Part shown: in pieces, positions 1 through 10,300 of the stretch | Layout of the letters: each line of letters begins with the position of its first letter | How positions within the stretch are numbered: the stretch's first letter is position 1 | Assembly: GCA_032718475.1 (NCBI GenBank) | Contig: JAUCBJ010007329.1 | Coordinates: 124,001 to 188,000, forward strand | Direction of reading: 5' to 3' | Origin: Nemertoderma westbladi | Lineage: Eukaryota > Xenacoelomorpha > Nemertodermatida > Nemertodermatidae | Length of the DNA stretch: 64,000 nt | The notes under the pieces: generated by a model | Seen by the model: only the letters and a program-made list of their open reading frames with translations | The model's database searches: none | Told to the model about the DNA's origin: nothing | Program-made: the position numbers and the translations under genes

Positions 1-48
1 GTTGTCTCAGACGATATGGATACACCGACCACAATAATAACTAATAAA

Positions 49-1590
49 TTACCTAGACATCACTTCCCTTTTTGCTACGGAAGTTAGATATTTTCGTAGT
101 ACTTTATCATCTTTCATCTCTTCAATATCATCGACTAGATCTACAGCGTCTATCGCTGATAAGTCTTCATATCGGAATTGCGGTTGTAGAAAAAGGAAAT
201 TGGTGAAACCTCGAGGTTTCTCACCATCAAACAAACGGTAATACCTCCCCGGTTCCGCGGCCATTGTTATTTTTCTCTTCATTTCTTCTCCTGGAACAAC
301 TCTAAAACCATACTGTTTTGCAGCAGAGAAACCATACCATGAAAGGAGTTCCTGTCCAGCTAATACGTTGCTAATAACAACCATAAACAGCCGTTTTGTA
401 TCATGAAATATAACTATATTTTGCTGCTGCTGGTGATTGGCAGAATTTATAAAACGAGCCCAGTTTGAGAATCGAATATCTTCAGAATCAATAATGGTCT
501 TTATTCCAGACTCCACAGCAACAACCCACTCGTACCTGCCTAGTAAATGTTTATCATCCCTAGCCGTAGTCGTATTACCTTCCAGTCTTATAATAGTACC
601 TAATGGTATATCTTGAGCAGCAAAAGCCCCCAAACCAGCTCCCCGGATTGACGATTTCTTAATAATAATGTTGGATGGAGTTGTTAACATCGCTCTGTTG
701 ATCATTCCGGGTATAGTAGGGGAGTTGTGTTGAACAAATATCTGTGTAATATTTACAACAGCTGGTAGGAGTTTGGTAAATATATATTTCTGTATGTAAA
801 TGGAGGGGTTTCCCAATTTAGGTGAACCTGTTGATTGCGCCTGTTCTATTGGAAAGTTTATTTTCTCACAGTCATCTGTCCAGCCTTTTAATTTATTGTC
901 ATTGTCACAATTTCCTGATTTAATATGTAATTCATCTAGTGACAAACCAATAGGAATCGTAATTCCTTGATTGGATGGGAGAATAAAATAGGGCCTCGCC
1001 ATAGCGTAACCCATTCCATACCAGGTTAGAAGTTCTTCCCCTTTACTAATGTTTCGAGATGTAATATAGTAAATGTGTTCATTGTACGACTTTGCAACAA
1101 CATTTTGCTCTTCCAAAAAGTTTGCTGCATTGACATATCTCGGCCAATTTGATGATTCAGAATTTTCAGAATTTAATCGCAATGTTGTCGATGAACTTCC
1201 ACGGCTTTCCATAGACCAACTGTAAACATTCAATGACTTATTTGTCTGGCTTCCAGGGTATTCAACTAGACCTCCATATTCGAAGAATGTCCCAATTGTT
1301 AAATCCCTGGCCGCGAATGCACCCAATCCAGCTCCTGGTAAGGTCGCATTTCGCAGTTCTATCCATCCCGGAGGTGCAGTTAGCTTAGATCGATTCGGAG
1401 TTCCAAATGGAATGTCATGATCAGGAAGAAAGGTTAGTGGAGTAATAATTGTTGCATCTTCATGAATATACTTCGTTTGGAAATAACTCTGTACCTTTTC
1501 AATAACTATTCCCATGAAATTTGGTTCATAAATAAAACCCAAGACTATTATGATGGAGATTCCTTTGATAAAGATTCTTGAAGGACTCAT
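49..1590 (-). CDS. Double PR/SET-domain protein with N-terminal signal sequence (copy 1)
   Basis: A 513-residue single-exon ORF runs from an ATG to TAA. Residues 8-30 are hydrophobic and look like a signal peptide or signal anchor. Two PRDM-type PR/SET domains follow, at about 76-196 and 308-422. Each has the GAGLGAFA start, the NWxR(Y/F)(V/I)N(A/S)AN core and the end motif GxELLxWYG. PRDM-type SET domains lack the NHSC motif of classical SET methyltransferases, and so do these. The linker holds two cysteines (228, 241) spaced C-x12-C, conserved in the two paralogues. N-glycosylation sequons are present at about 66, 81, 117, 180 and 280. The family normally methylates histones or binds partners in the nucleus; the signal sequence argues for entry into the secretory pathway, so substrate and function are unknown. 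There are no zinc fingers, unlike most PRDMs. Paralogues lie at 39976 and 58903. Confidence 0.8.
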   Translation of the reverse strand: MSPSRIFIKGISIIIVLGFIYEPNFMGIVIEKVQSYFQTKYIHEDATIITPLTFLPDHDIPFGTPNRSKLTAPPGWIELRNATLPGAGLGAFAARDLTIGTFFEYGGLVEYPGSQTNKSLNVYSWSMESRGSSSTTLRLNSENSESSNWPRYVNAANFLEEQNVVAKSYNEHIYYITSRNISKGEELLTWYGMGYAMARPYFILPSNQGITIPIGLSLDELHIKSGNCDNDNKLKGWTDDCEKINFPIEQAQSTGSPKLGNPSIYIQKYIFTKLLPAVVNITQIFVQHNSPTIPGMINRAMLTTPSNIIIKKSSIRGAGLGAFAAQDIPLGTIIRLEGNTTTARDDKHLLGRYEWVVAVESGIKTIIDSEDIRFSNWARFINSANHQQQQNIVIFHDTKRLFMVVISNVLAGQELLSWYGFSAAKQYGFRVVPGEEMKRKITMAAEPGRYYRLFDGEKPRGFTNFLFLQPQFRYEDLSAIDAVDLVDDIEEMKDDKVLRKYLTSVAKREVMSR

Positions 1591-2284
1591 GATTTTAATC
1601 CCTGTTTCGATATAATGTCAACTAGAATATGTGGCCATGCAGATTTTCAGTTAAATTCAAACTGTTTGTCAGTGAATACAGGTTAATGAGATTTTTAAAT
1701 TTGTAGTCGAAAGCAACTGAATTGGAATTAATGTATAAATACGTTTACATATAACCAAAAAGAAACACTTAGCGATAGCCAGGACTCAGAGCTACGAGAT
1801 ATTTATATCAAATTTATCCTTTAGGTTGCCAAATTTAAGTTTCTATTCCAGACGCGATAGATGATTGTGTTGCCAAGAAATTGTATTGTGGTAGTATCGA
1901 TCGTGGCACACCTTCGTGGATATGAGAATATGTGCTGAACAAGTTTGAAAGAATTACTTGAAGGTAGTTGGTGTTCATCGTGTCCTTGCATGCAATAATG
2001 TAGTGTTTACTGTTGGTGGTTCTAGGCATGAGCGTTTTAAACCTGTGCTCTGGGGTGATCAAATATGAAAGGGCCCCCTACCTTGGCTTACCTATCGCAA
2101 ATCGACTGGATGATATTGACTAGGTACTATTCGAGATCTGTGAGCGGTTGGCCTGCAAAACCGTATCCTAACTTAGATGTCCGAGTACAATAGATGGCCA
2201 AGTACAGCATGGTGGCATGGAGCACAGTGGCAGCAGATTATGGTATTGACAAATGGGAGGCCATGAGGAGACATACAAGGAATC
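1591..2284. other. Intergenic region upstream of PR/SET copy 1
   Basis: No gene or recognisable repeat was found in this AT-rich stretch. It would hold the promoter of the minus-strand PR/SET gene that ends at 1590, but I could not single out a convincing TATA box. A 75-codon minus ORF here has no family features. Confidence 0.3.
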
Positions 2285-2510
2285 TATCTTTTACCTGAGA
2301 CGCAGCTGAATAGTTAGAGCGTCAGACTTCCAACCCGGAGGTCACCAGTTCAATCCCACATGTGTTATGGGAGCAATCCCTGAGACACTTCTTCACCCAG
2401 AAAACCAATATGTCACCTCGCTTAATAACCAAAATGGAAAATCTAATAAGACCCTGATTGTAAGCCAAACCCCAAAGGTCAACTTACAATCGGGATGCCA
2501 AAGGAACCAA
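2285..2510 (+). repeat. tRNA-derived SINE
   Basis: The head of this element resembles a tRNA: an A-box-like segment (about 2301-2321, ending TTAGAGCG), an anticodon-arm-like stretch and a B-box-like AGTTCAATCCCA (about 2347-2358). These are the internal RNA polymerase III promoter elements of tRNA-derived SINEs. A unique-looking body of about 130 bp follows. The stems pair poorly, so it is not a functional tRNA gene. The 3' end is uncertain. Confidence 0.5.
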
Positions 2511-3170
2511 GTTGGACATTAGATGACCACACAATCTATTCATTTGTACTAAATTTTCAAGCTATTGTATTCATGTATATTTATTGGTACCTACTATATA
2601 CCAACCTTCTATGTGGGTTGGTATATCAATGTATCTGTATGTGTATCTAGGTATTTGTATTATTGATGGCATTTTGTATCTCAATGCAGATATCTGATTC
2701 AGACTTATTGCTATTACTGGTGACTGTTCATTACCTATGATATTTCTATTATACAAGGAAGCGAGAACAATGAGCTAGTTCTCCCAACTAGTTCAAGTTG
2801 TCCAACTAGTCCAACTCCAAGCTAGTTCGCCCGTCCCTACAAAACCAGTTAAAACAAGTCCTCCCGCACGTTAGCCGGACGCCCATGTACCTCAAGATCT
2901 AGCTGACTACCACGACAACCTGTACGTCAGCTTGATGCATGTAACAGAATGGTACTACGCATGTTGGCATGACCGACCACGCCATACCACACTTTATAAA
3001 GCGTTCCTGGTATAACATAGTATATTATCACAAATTATGAAAACATAAAATTATATAACACCAAATTTAGAATTCTAGATTAACCCCCCATCCCCTTCTC
3101 GTCCCCCCATCCCCCTTCTTGTCCCCCATCCCCCTTATCGTCCCCCCAATTCATTACCATATCATCCTTA
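2511..3170. other. Non-coding interval with short C-rich repeats
   Basis: No gene. Around 2775-2830 the hexamer ACTAGT/CTAGTT recurs several times. At about 3085-3147 a C-rich 20-bp unit (runs of C with ATCCCC and CTTnTCGT) repeats about three times just before the 18-bp minisatellite. Confidence 0.4.
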
Positions 3171-3177
3171 GAGGTCA

Positions 3178-3560
3178 AATAGTAGCTACACTAGTAATAG
3201 TAGCTACACTAGTAATATTAGCTACACTAGTAATATTAGCTACACTAGTAATAGTAGCTACACTAGTAATATTAGCTACACTAGTAATAGTAGCTACACT
3301 AGTAATAGTAGCTACACTAGTAATATTAGCTACACTAGTAATAGTAGCTACACTAGTAATAGTAGCTACACTAGTAATAGTAGCTACACTAGTAATAGTA
3401 GCTACACTAGTAATAGTAGCTACACTAGTAATATTAGCTACACTAGTAATAGTAGCTACACTAGTAATAGTAGCAACACTAGTAATATTAGCTACACTAG
3501 TAATAGTAGCTACACTAGTAATAGTAGCTACACTAGTAATAGTAGCTACACTACACCTTT
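3178..3560. repeat. 18-bp minisatellite (about 21 copies)
   Basis: The unit TAGCTACACTAGTAATAG is repeated head to tail about 21 times, with an A/T variant (GTAATAG or GTAATAT) alternating between units. The unit is a multiple of three with few stops, which creates long artificial ORFs on both strands. The same unit occurs in inverted orientation at 24540-24639, next to the same flanking sequence, so the array belongs to a dispersed element. Confidence 0.9.
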
Positions 3561-4045
3561 TCAACATGTATTTCATAAAACATCACATTGATTTCAGAAA
3601 GGTCTATTTGGGTTTCAGTTTTTTTATTTTGATTTCAAAATGTTACAATTTGATTTCAATAAATCTATTTCGATTTCAGAATATACCATTTGTATTTAAA
3701 CAAATACATTTCAATTTCAACATGTTCATTTCGATTTTATAAATTACATTTCGAATTCAGAATGCGTCATTTGGATTTTAAAATTATCATTTCGATTTCA
3801 GAATGCGCCGTTTGGATTCCAAAAATTACATTACGATATCAGATAAGGAAAGAATAATTTTGAAATATATCAAATCGATTTTAGAAAATTAAATTTCGAT
3901 TTTGGTAAATTCAATGTAGATTTCAGAAATGACGAATTCGATTTTATGAATGTCTATAAAGCCTTCCGTTTGATTTTCAGAATATTTTAATTGATTTTAA
4001 ATTTTACATTTGAATTTCAGATTTTTCATTTGGAGTTCAAAATGA
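3561..4045. repeat. T-rich degenerate repeat flanking the minisatellite
   Basis: A degenerate motif close to ATTTCGATTTCAGAAT recurs every 15-25 bp. The proximal part, including ACCTTTTCAACATGTATTT, is matched in inverted orientation at 24480-24540. A similar array (CAGATTTTCCATTTG) lies at 20325-20545, on the other side of the BEL-1 insertion, so one array may have been split by that insertion. Confidence 0.6.
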
Positions 4046-4218
4046 ATACGGCAATGCAGCAGGCCTACCAACATATGTACAATTGATGAATTATTTCACT
4101 ATAAGATAGCATTTGTAGTTTAACTTTAACGTAAAAACTTTCGAAAATCCGACGTATTTGATTGAGTTACAGTAATGTAATATGCCTATTCATATTTGTA
4201 CACATAAAACCCTTAGGT

Positions 4219-4297
4219 ACTCTCGTGGCGTAGTGGTCAGATGGTTAAGGCGTTGGTTACATTACATAGGTTACGAGTTCGAATCCCAGTCGGGAAA
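4219..4297 (+). promoter_or_regulatory. tRNA-like A box and B box inside the LTR
   Basis: TGGCGTAGTGG (4226-4236) fits the Pol III A box, and AGTTCGAATCC (4276-4286) fits the B box. Spacing is tRNA-like, but the T stem does not pair properly, so this is not a tRNA gene. It may be a SINE head captured in U3, or a Pol III promoter used by the element. An identical copy is in the other LTR. Confidence 0.5.
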
Positions 4298-4367
4298 TTT
4301 GTATTTTGGGGCCATTTATTTTCGTGTGGTGCTAATTGGTAGGCCAATGAGAAGCGTACAGCGTAGC

Positions 4368-4608
4368 GAATAATGAGCCAGGCCAATCATAGGGCATAAA
4401 TTATCTTATTGCTCAAATGTGAGGCAGTGGAAAATTCTGTTAGGATTCCATGTCCCAGATTAGTGTGAGGGCCGGACTGCGTTGAACGATGAGCTGGGCC
4501 AATCATAGAGCACGAAGCACTTCATTGCTCAATGGTGAAGCTGTGGAAAATTCTGTTTAGTTTCCATGTGCAATTTCTAGTATAAAAAGGCCGGTTTGCC
4601 TTCGGTTA
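4368..4608 (+). promoter_or_regulatory. LTR Pol II promoter: duplicated CCAAT module and TATA box
   Basis: Two diverged tandem modules of about 120 bp (about 4373-4475 and 4490-4570) share AGCCAGGCCAATCATAG-like and TGGAAAATTCTGTT blocks, each with a CCAAT box. A further CCAAT lies just upstream near 4340. TATAAAAA follows at 4581-4588. This is a standard U3 layout and puts transcription start near 4610-4620, so U3 would be about 530 bp. Confidence 0.65.
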
Positions 4609-6419
4609 TCACTCTTACTGTCGTTATTACTACCCCTTCGATTCCTAAATTGTTATTAGTTTATTTCGGTTTCTTGTTGAAACTTTATTTGATAAATCCT
4701 TTTGTAAAACTGTAAATATACTGCAAATTCCTGACATGTTTTCTTTTGGTCCAACTTCGGGACAGCCAAACATCAGGGAGATGGCAGCCTAGATCGTTAG
4801 GCCGTAAGCAACGCAGGGAAGGGATGTCCACAACACACTAGCGCCCACATTGGATCGACCGCGCACCCCCTTTGCCCCTTCGAAATACTCCACTTGCTAT
4901 GCAGCGCCCGCTTTGTGAGAAGGTAAGACTTTGTTCGACGCCCTTGCCCGCCGTAAGACCTATAGATCAGGGTAAGCGTGACACCGTACTGGACGCCGCA
5001 AATTTAGGATCAAATAATTATATCCAGACACCCCCCCCTTTTTGTCAGTCCTACGAACCCCTGGGTTAACCTGTACTTCCTACAGGTGCGAACTATTGCC
5101 ATTCGTCAGTACGCGAGTACATATTAGGTACGGACAGCATATGTTCCATAATTTAGTGAGTCGTAGCACTGACTGTTTGGTACCGGTTCGCCTTGTAGAA
5201 CGTACATTAGTACCCCCCCCCCCCCCCCCCCCTGTCTGGAGTTAGCTATTTGATCAGGCAAGGAGTATTTCTGCTACCGGCACACTGCTTGGCCTAGGGA
5301 GGTTTATTAATATCCTACCGCGCCTTGCCACGTACTGATAGGTATTGCTGCTAACTACCGCAGCAACAAAGTTCTAGAATTAAATTAGTATACCAGATCA
5401 GCTAACGTACGGTAGCGATTAACCCCTATTCTTATCTTACAACCAGAATCTGGTATTAGTGCCGATCACGGGTGTAGTTACTAACACTGTGGTTGCCCAT
5501 TGGGTTGTGGATAGGAAGGAGAGAGCTTTGACGTCATTCGTGAGTATAAAGTTCTACAAACGCGACTAGTTTATTTTAGTAGCTAGCGCACGGTATCACT
5601 TAGTCAGAAAATCACTAAAACCTAGTAAAAGGAATTACACGAAATTGTTTTATTTGTAACACACCCACACACACACGCCCTAAAACATATTGCCCTTAAA
5701 GTTCTACTAGCTATAGCTCACTATACATTACTTTAGGTGGAAATTATCTGTATTTGTAAAATTAGGATCTGATTTAGTTGCGGCGATAAGGAGTATTTCA
5801 CTTTCGTTATTAAACTGTTGTTTGTCTGGACAACGGTATTGTTACATTTAGGCCTGACCCTTTAGACTGATTTCGTACAGGGGGATCAGTTATTGTTACA
5901 TTTAGGCACGATCCCTTTTCGACTGATTCAGGACTGTCAGTGTTGTTACGCTAGGTCTGTTAACCCACTAGCTCGTATATAAACCATATAAATCACACCG
6001 CGGCAAGTTACTGTATTTAGGACTGTCAGTGATAGTTAGGATTCGCTGCGCGGGGATTGTTTTCCCGTGAGTTTGGTCTGTTACTGTAACTGTACATCTG
6101 CCTCACCGGTTAGAGGACAGGTATCCTTTTGTCTAGTACGTAGGCATTCGACCCGCTCACGTACATAGAATAGATACAAGGCTCTGTTCCTCGCCAGTAG
6201 TCGTTTGTGTATTGTATCTGTTTGTTTAGATATCCTGGACTGGGATTTGTTGTCAGATACTGTACGAGCCCGTATACATTACTAGAGTCTCATAGTAAGA
6301 TACGTCGTTACTAGGATCTGGTAAGCGGTATACTACTGGACCCTTACAGTAGGAAGTATTTATATAAATTAGTATATAGTATTTCTATCGTAGCGTATAG
6401 TATAGTTTAGAATTGTTAG

Positions 6420-7306
6420 CTATTGAAAGTAGGAGATATTTAAAAATTAAGGTTAGTAAATTTAGTAATTTAGAACGTCCCCTGCTTCAGTAGGCTTTTA
6501 GGGTAGCTAGTACTTTCGTATTTAATATTTGACTAGCTAACAGTTAGTTTGTAGCACTTTGTTTTACGCCGTGTGTGTGCGGTGTTACTTTTCGGTACTT
6601 GAAAAGGTACATAGGGTTTAAAGACCAATTTGTATCGGTACCTAGGAAGATTTTTCGTAAGCGTAGAAGTAAAACTCTCACCTTCGACCTTTTCAGGACT
6701 CAAGGACTCATTTCTGGACCGCTTCGAGGATTAGACCGCTTTTCGCAAAGTTTGGGAGACAATAAATTCGTCCGCGCCGCCGAAAAACGGAAAGACCCAC
6801 GTCCGGTTTGTATTTGGGAATTTGTATGACTGGAAGATCAAAGGAACGTAAGTTTTACGACTCGCGTCGTTCAAACTTAAGAAAGCACAGTAGTACTCAA
6901 AATTTGTGGGTTTCACTGTCTATTAGTAGTGTTGTTGGTACTTATTTTCCCGTTAGACATTGCTGTTTGGCCTATTGTTTATACTTGTTGATCTATATTT
7001 TGTTAACGTATACCGTTATCTCACTTATTCGTACAAATTTAGCCGGTAGGCTAGATTACTACTTATTTTATTATATACCTTGTTAGTTTATTTGTACCGG
7101 TTAGGGTATATATATGATATATATATATATCAAGGTAAGTTTGACATTTGTACATTTCGACATTTTGACATTTCGACATTCTGACTTGTTGATTTATTTG
7201 TACCGGTTAGGGTATATAGATACTATATATACCAAGGTAAGTTTGACACTTCAACATTCAGACACTTTGACATTTTATTATCCGTACTTGACGTATATAA
7301 TAAGAC
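6420..7306 (+). other. BEL-1 5' leader with a duplicated module
   Basis: This is the untranslated stretch between the 5' LTR and the gag-pol ATG. I found no convincing primer-binding site. At about 7090-7145 and 7198-7250 a module is duplicated: TTTGTACCGGTTAGGGTATATA, an AT-rich self-complementary stretch, then CAAGGTAAGTTTGACA. Each copy contains AAGGTAAGT, a perfect metazoan 5' splice-site consensus. Small ORFs here have no recognisable features. Confidence 0.4.
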
Positions 7307-10300
7307 ATGAGTGACACACCCCATTCGACGAGATACCCACCTACCGACTATGACTCGTGCGACCCGGACAGATCGACAGTAGACGAACCGAGAAGGAGAA
7401 CCCGAGATTCCACCGATGTCACACCGCTTGCGTCGCCGGTACCCCGAACGGAAATACCGGAAGCCGCAACGCGTGGCGACGGCAGAATCGAAGATTTCCT
7501 TACCGTCCCGCAGACTAGATCACGGGAACCGGACATGGTAAGTTCGACTGGAAGCCAGGAGAACGTTATTAGAAGTATAGGAGGACACATGGCCCAGATT
7601 ACTCGGAACCTCGGAGAAGGTTTTCGCGTTTTACGCGAGTTAACCGCCCCGATGTCGAGATACGAGTTCTACACCTTACAGGTAAGGATAGAAAGTAGGG
7701 TACATGCCTCCGTAGATAAACTTAAAGGTTTGCACGAACTTGCAGAGTTGCGTGGCGACAACTTTACTCAGGTAAAGATAGTAGATAAATTGGTAAGTGC
7801 GAGAGAAAGCCTTATCCAGTTTAAGTCGGTGATAAGATTGGCTCAACAGGAGCAGTTCGACCAACTGCTAGGTGAGTCAGTTTCGGACGTGTTGTTACAA
7901 CCCGAAGAGGAAGAAGAACTCTACTGCCTGGACGGAAGGTTGGAAACGCTGACCAATTTTCTTCGTAGATGCGGCGTACCGATCGACGAACCGGAAGTCG
8001 AACCGCGAGGGACGACGGAAGTTCTCACTACGGAAGGCTCGCGAGCCTACCAAAATCCACCACTGGATAGATCGTTCGTTAGCGTACGAAGCGACGTTGG
8101 CGACGTTGGCGACGTTAGTAGAACAGCGTCTGGAATTATTCGACAACAACAGGAGGTCGCACGACGACAACAAGTCGCCGAGGAAGAAGCGCAACTACAG
8201 ATGGCACAGATCGCCATCGAAGGAGAAAAACAGCGCAGAGAGGATGTAGCGAAACTTGCGAAACTTCAAGCACAGGCTGAGTTCGAAGCATCAGAGATGC
8301 GGAGACTGGAGGAGGACTTAGCGCGAGAAGCGGCCGCGGCGGCAGCAGCTGACGAGTTAGCACGACAGGCGGCAGCAGCTGACGAGCTAGCACGACAGGC
8401 AGCGGCTGACGAGCTAGCACGAGTTGCGGCGGTAAACGCAGCTGAGTTAGCACGGAAGAAAGCAGCATCCGACGCTCGTGCCAAGTTGGAGGCGCACCAA
8501 ATAAACGCACGATTAGCTATACAGGAAGCGGAATTAGCGGCACAACAACAGGATGCAGATCGACGCGAAAGAGAGATGCAGCTCCAGTTCGAACTAAATC
8601 GCAGATCGCGCGAGGCGGCGAACGCGCAAGAGGACCTCGAACTCGACGCGAGAGATAGATCTATAAGATCGCGAACTGGACACGACTTGTCTGCCCTGGA
8701 TCGTATGGAAGCTCGATATCGCGGAATACAGAAGCGGATCGAGGAAGGAAGCGTGGGAGCGATAGATCGAGGAGAGGAGTTCGTCGAGGATTACTGTAAA
8801 CGTTTTCCCCAAGTTATTCCTATGCTCAAACCCACGACTCCGATAAAACCGGTCTTTGTTACGAAACCTAAGGAAATAACGCCTGTGCGTTCGACGCAAG
8901 GCAACAGGTTTGTTGTGACGGAAATACCGCAACCTAGGGCGACTTCATCGCCAATTTTAGCAGGTAAGATAAGTAGTCCACCTACTGTAAGCCGTAGTTT
9001 ACTTGTAGAGAGAGACGAACCTGCGTTTATGACAGTAAAACAGGTGAGTAAACCATTACAAGTTAAACCTGTGACGTGCTGCGCGAACCCAGTCATTTAT
9101 AAACCTACAGTAGAGCTTAACTCCGATGTTTTTACTAGACCTCTCACCCAATGTTTAACGAGACCTACGACTTCGTGGAAGGCTTGCGAGCCTGCCGAAC
9201 AACGGAGAGCCGTAGATCCCAGATCACAACGAACTCGACCAAGGATAATACGCCGGACGCGAACCCGCCAACCACCTTATCCGGACGACAGCGACTCATC
9301 TAGCGACTCGGAGTCGACGGAACGGGAAATATTCCGTACTGGAGCGGCAGCGGCAGCGGATTACAAACGGGAGGAGAGATCGACAAACCCATACATCGAC
9401 AATCCACCTCGAGAAACACCCCAACAGAAACCCACGTTGCAACCAGCGGAAGCGATTAGCACCAACAGACTCGCCGAAATAATGCGACCTGTAGCGGACC
9501 GACTAGCTCAGATAGAAGAGCGACTCGAAGCGCAACCGTCGGATCGATCACGGACCAGTGTGGAGTTGGAACAACCTAGACAACATCGACCACCGAGGAG
9601 AGAACAGGAGACTAGACGGACTCCGACACATCGAGAAGAAGATCCCGTTAATAATTCCTACCGACGAACAACGCGCGGAAGGGAGCGACTGGACGACGCC
9701 GCCGAACAGGGACGCGGACAGTTGGATTTAGTTAGCGAGATTGCGAAATTCGCGGCTAGACACGGATTACCGGCACAGCAACCGCCGAAGTTCTCTGGCA
9801 ACGCGAAACACTGGCGCACACTGGTAGACTACGTAGAGTCCCAGATCGCTAAGTGTGCTTTCACCTCGACGGAGAAGTTTAATTACTTGCTCCAAGTCCT
9901 GTCTGGTGAGCCGAAACGATTAGCGGAAACCTTTATTGGTGTTCCCGATGCCTTTGAGTTGGCATACGACCGTTTGTATTCAATTTACGGCGGTAATGTC
10001 GCCATGGCTAAATCCATCATTGAAGACCTCTGCAGAGGAGGCAACATTTCGAGACCGATCGACCTTTTACGACTCGCGGACGAAATAAAGAACGCTATAG
10101 GGACTTTACGGTCCATTGGACAACTCGAGTACGCTAACGCACCGACGGTTCTCATTCGAATAATCGGTCGACTTCACCATCGACTACGACGGGAATGGCG
10201 ACGCATCGAGTACCAACGCGAAGAGGCCGGAGGGTTATTAAAACTCACCGATGTCTATCAACTTATTTCACGGGAGGCCGTGATCGAGACTCGATCGAAC

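Larger units (their letters stand above)
4084..6385 (+). repeat. BEL-1 5' LTR (about 2.3 kb)
   Basis: This segment is repeated in direct orientation at 17962-20264, offset 13878 at its start. Both copies begin with TGATGAATTATTTC. The first 1.2 kb is nearly identical between copies; from about 5335 on there are many substitutions and indels. It contains a tRNA-like Pol III motif pair, three CCAAT boxes, a TATA box at 4581 and a poly-C tract at about 5214-5232. The 3' limit is uncertain: clear similarity stops near 6345, weak similarity may run to about 6400. ACAAT (4079-4083) precedes the LTR and also follows the proposed end of the 3' LTR at 20265-20269, a candidate 5-bp target duplication typical of BEL/Pao. 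Confidence 0.8.

Noticed and set aside
4219-4297. Functional tRNA gene
   Set aside because: A and B boxes fit, but the T and acceptor stems do not pair, and the sequence is part of an LTR. The tRNA-like parts at 2300 and 58170 were rejected as tRNA genes for the same reason.
7348-8932. Antisense ORFs over the BEL-1 gag region
   Set aside because: Low-complexity Ala/Arg-rich shadows of the coiled-coil coding sequence.
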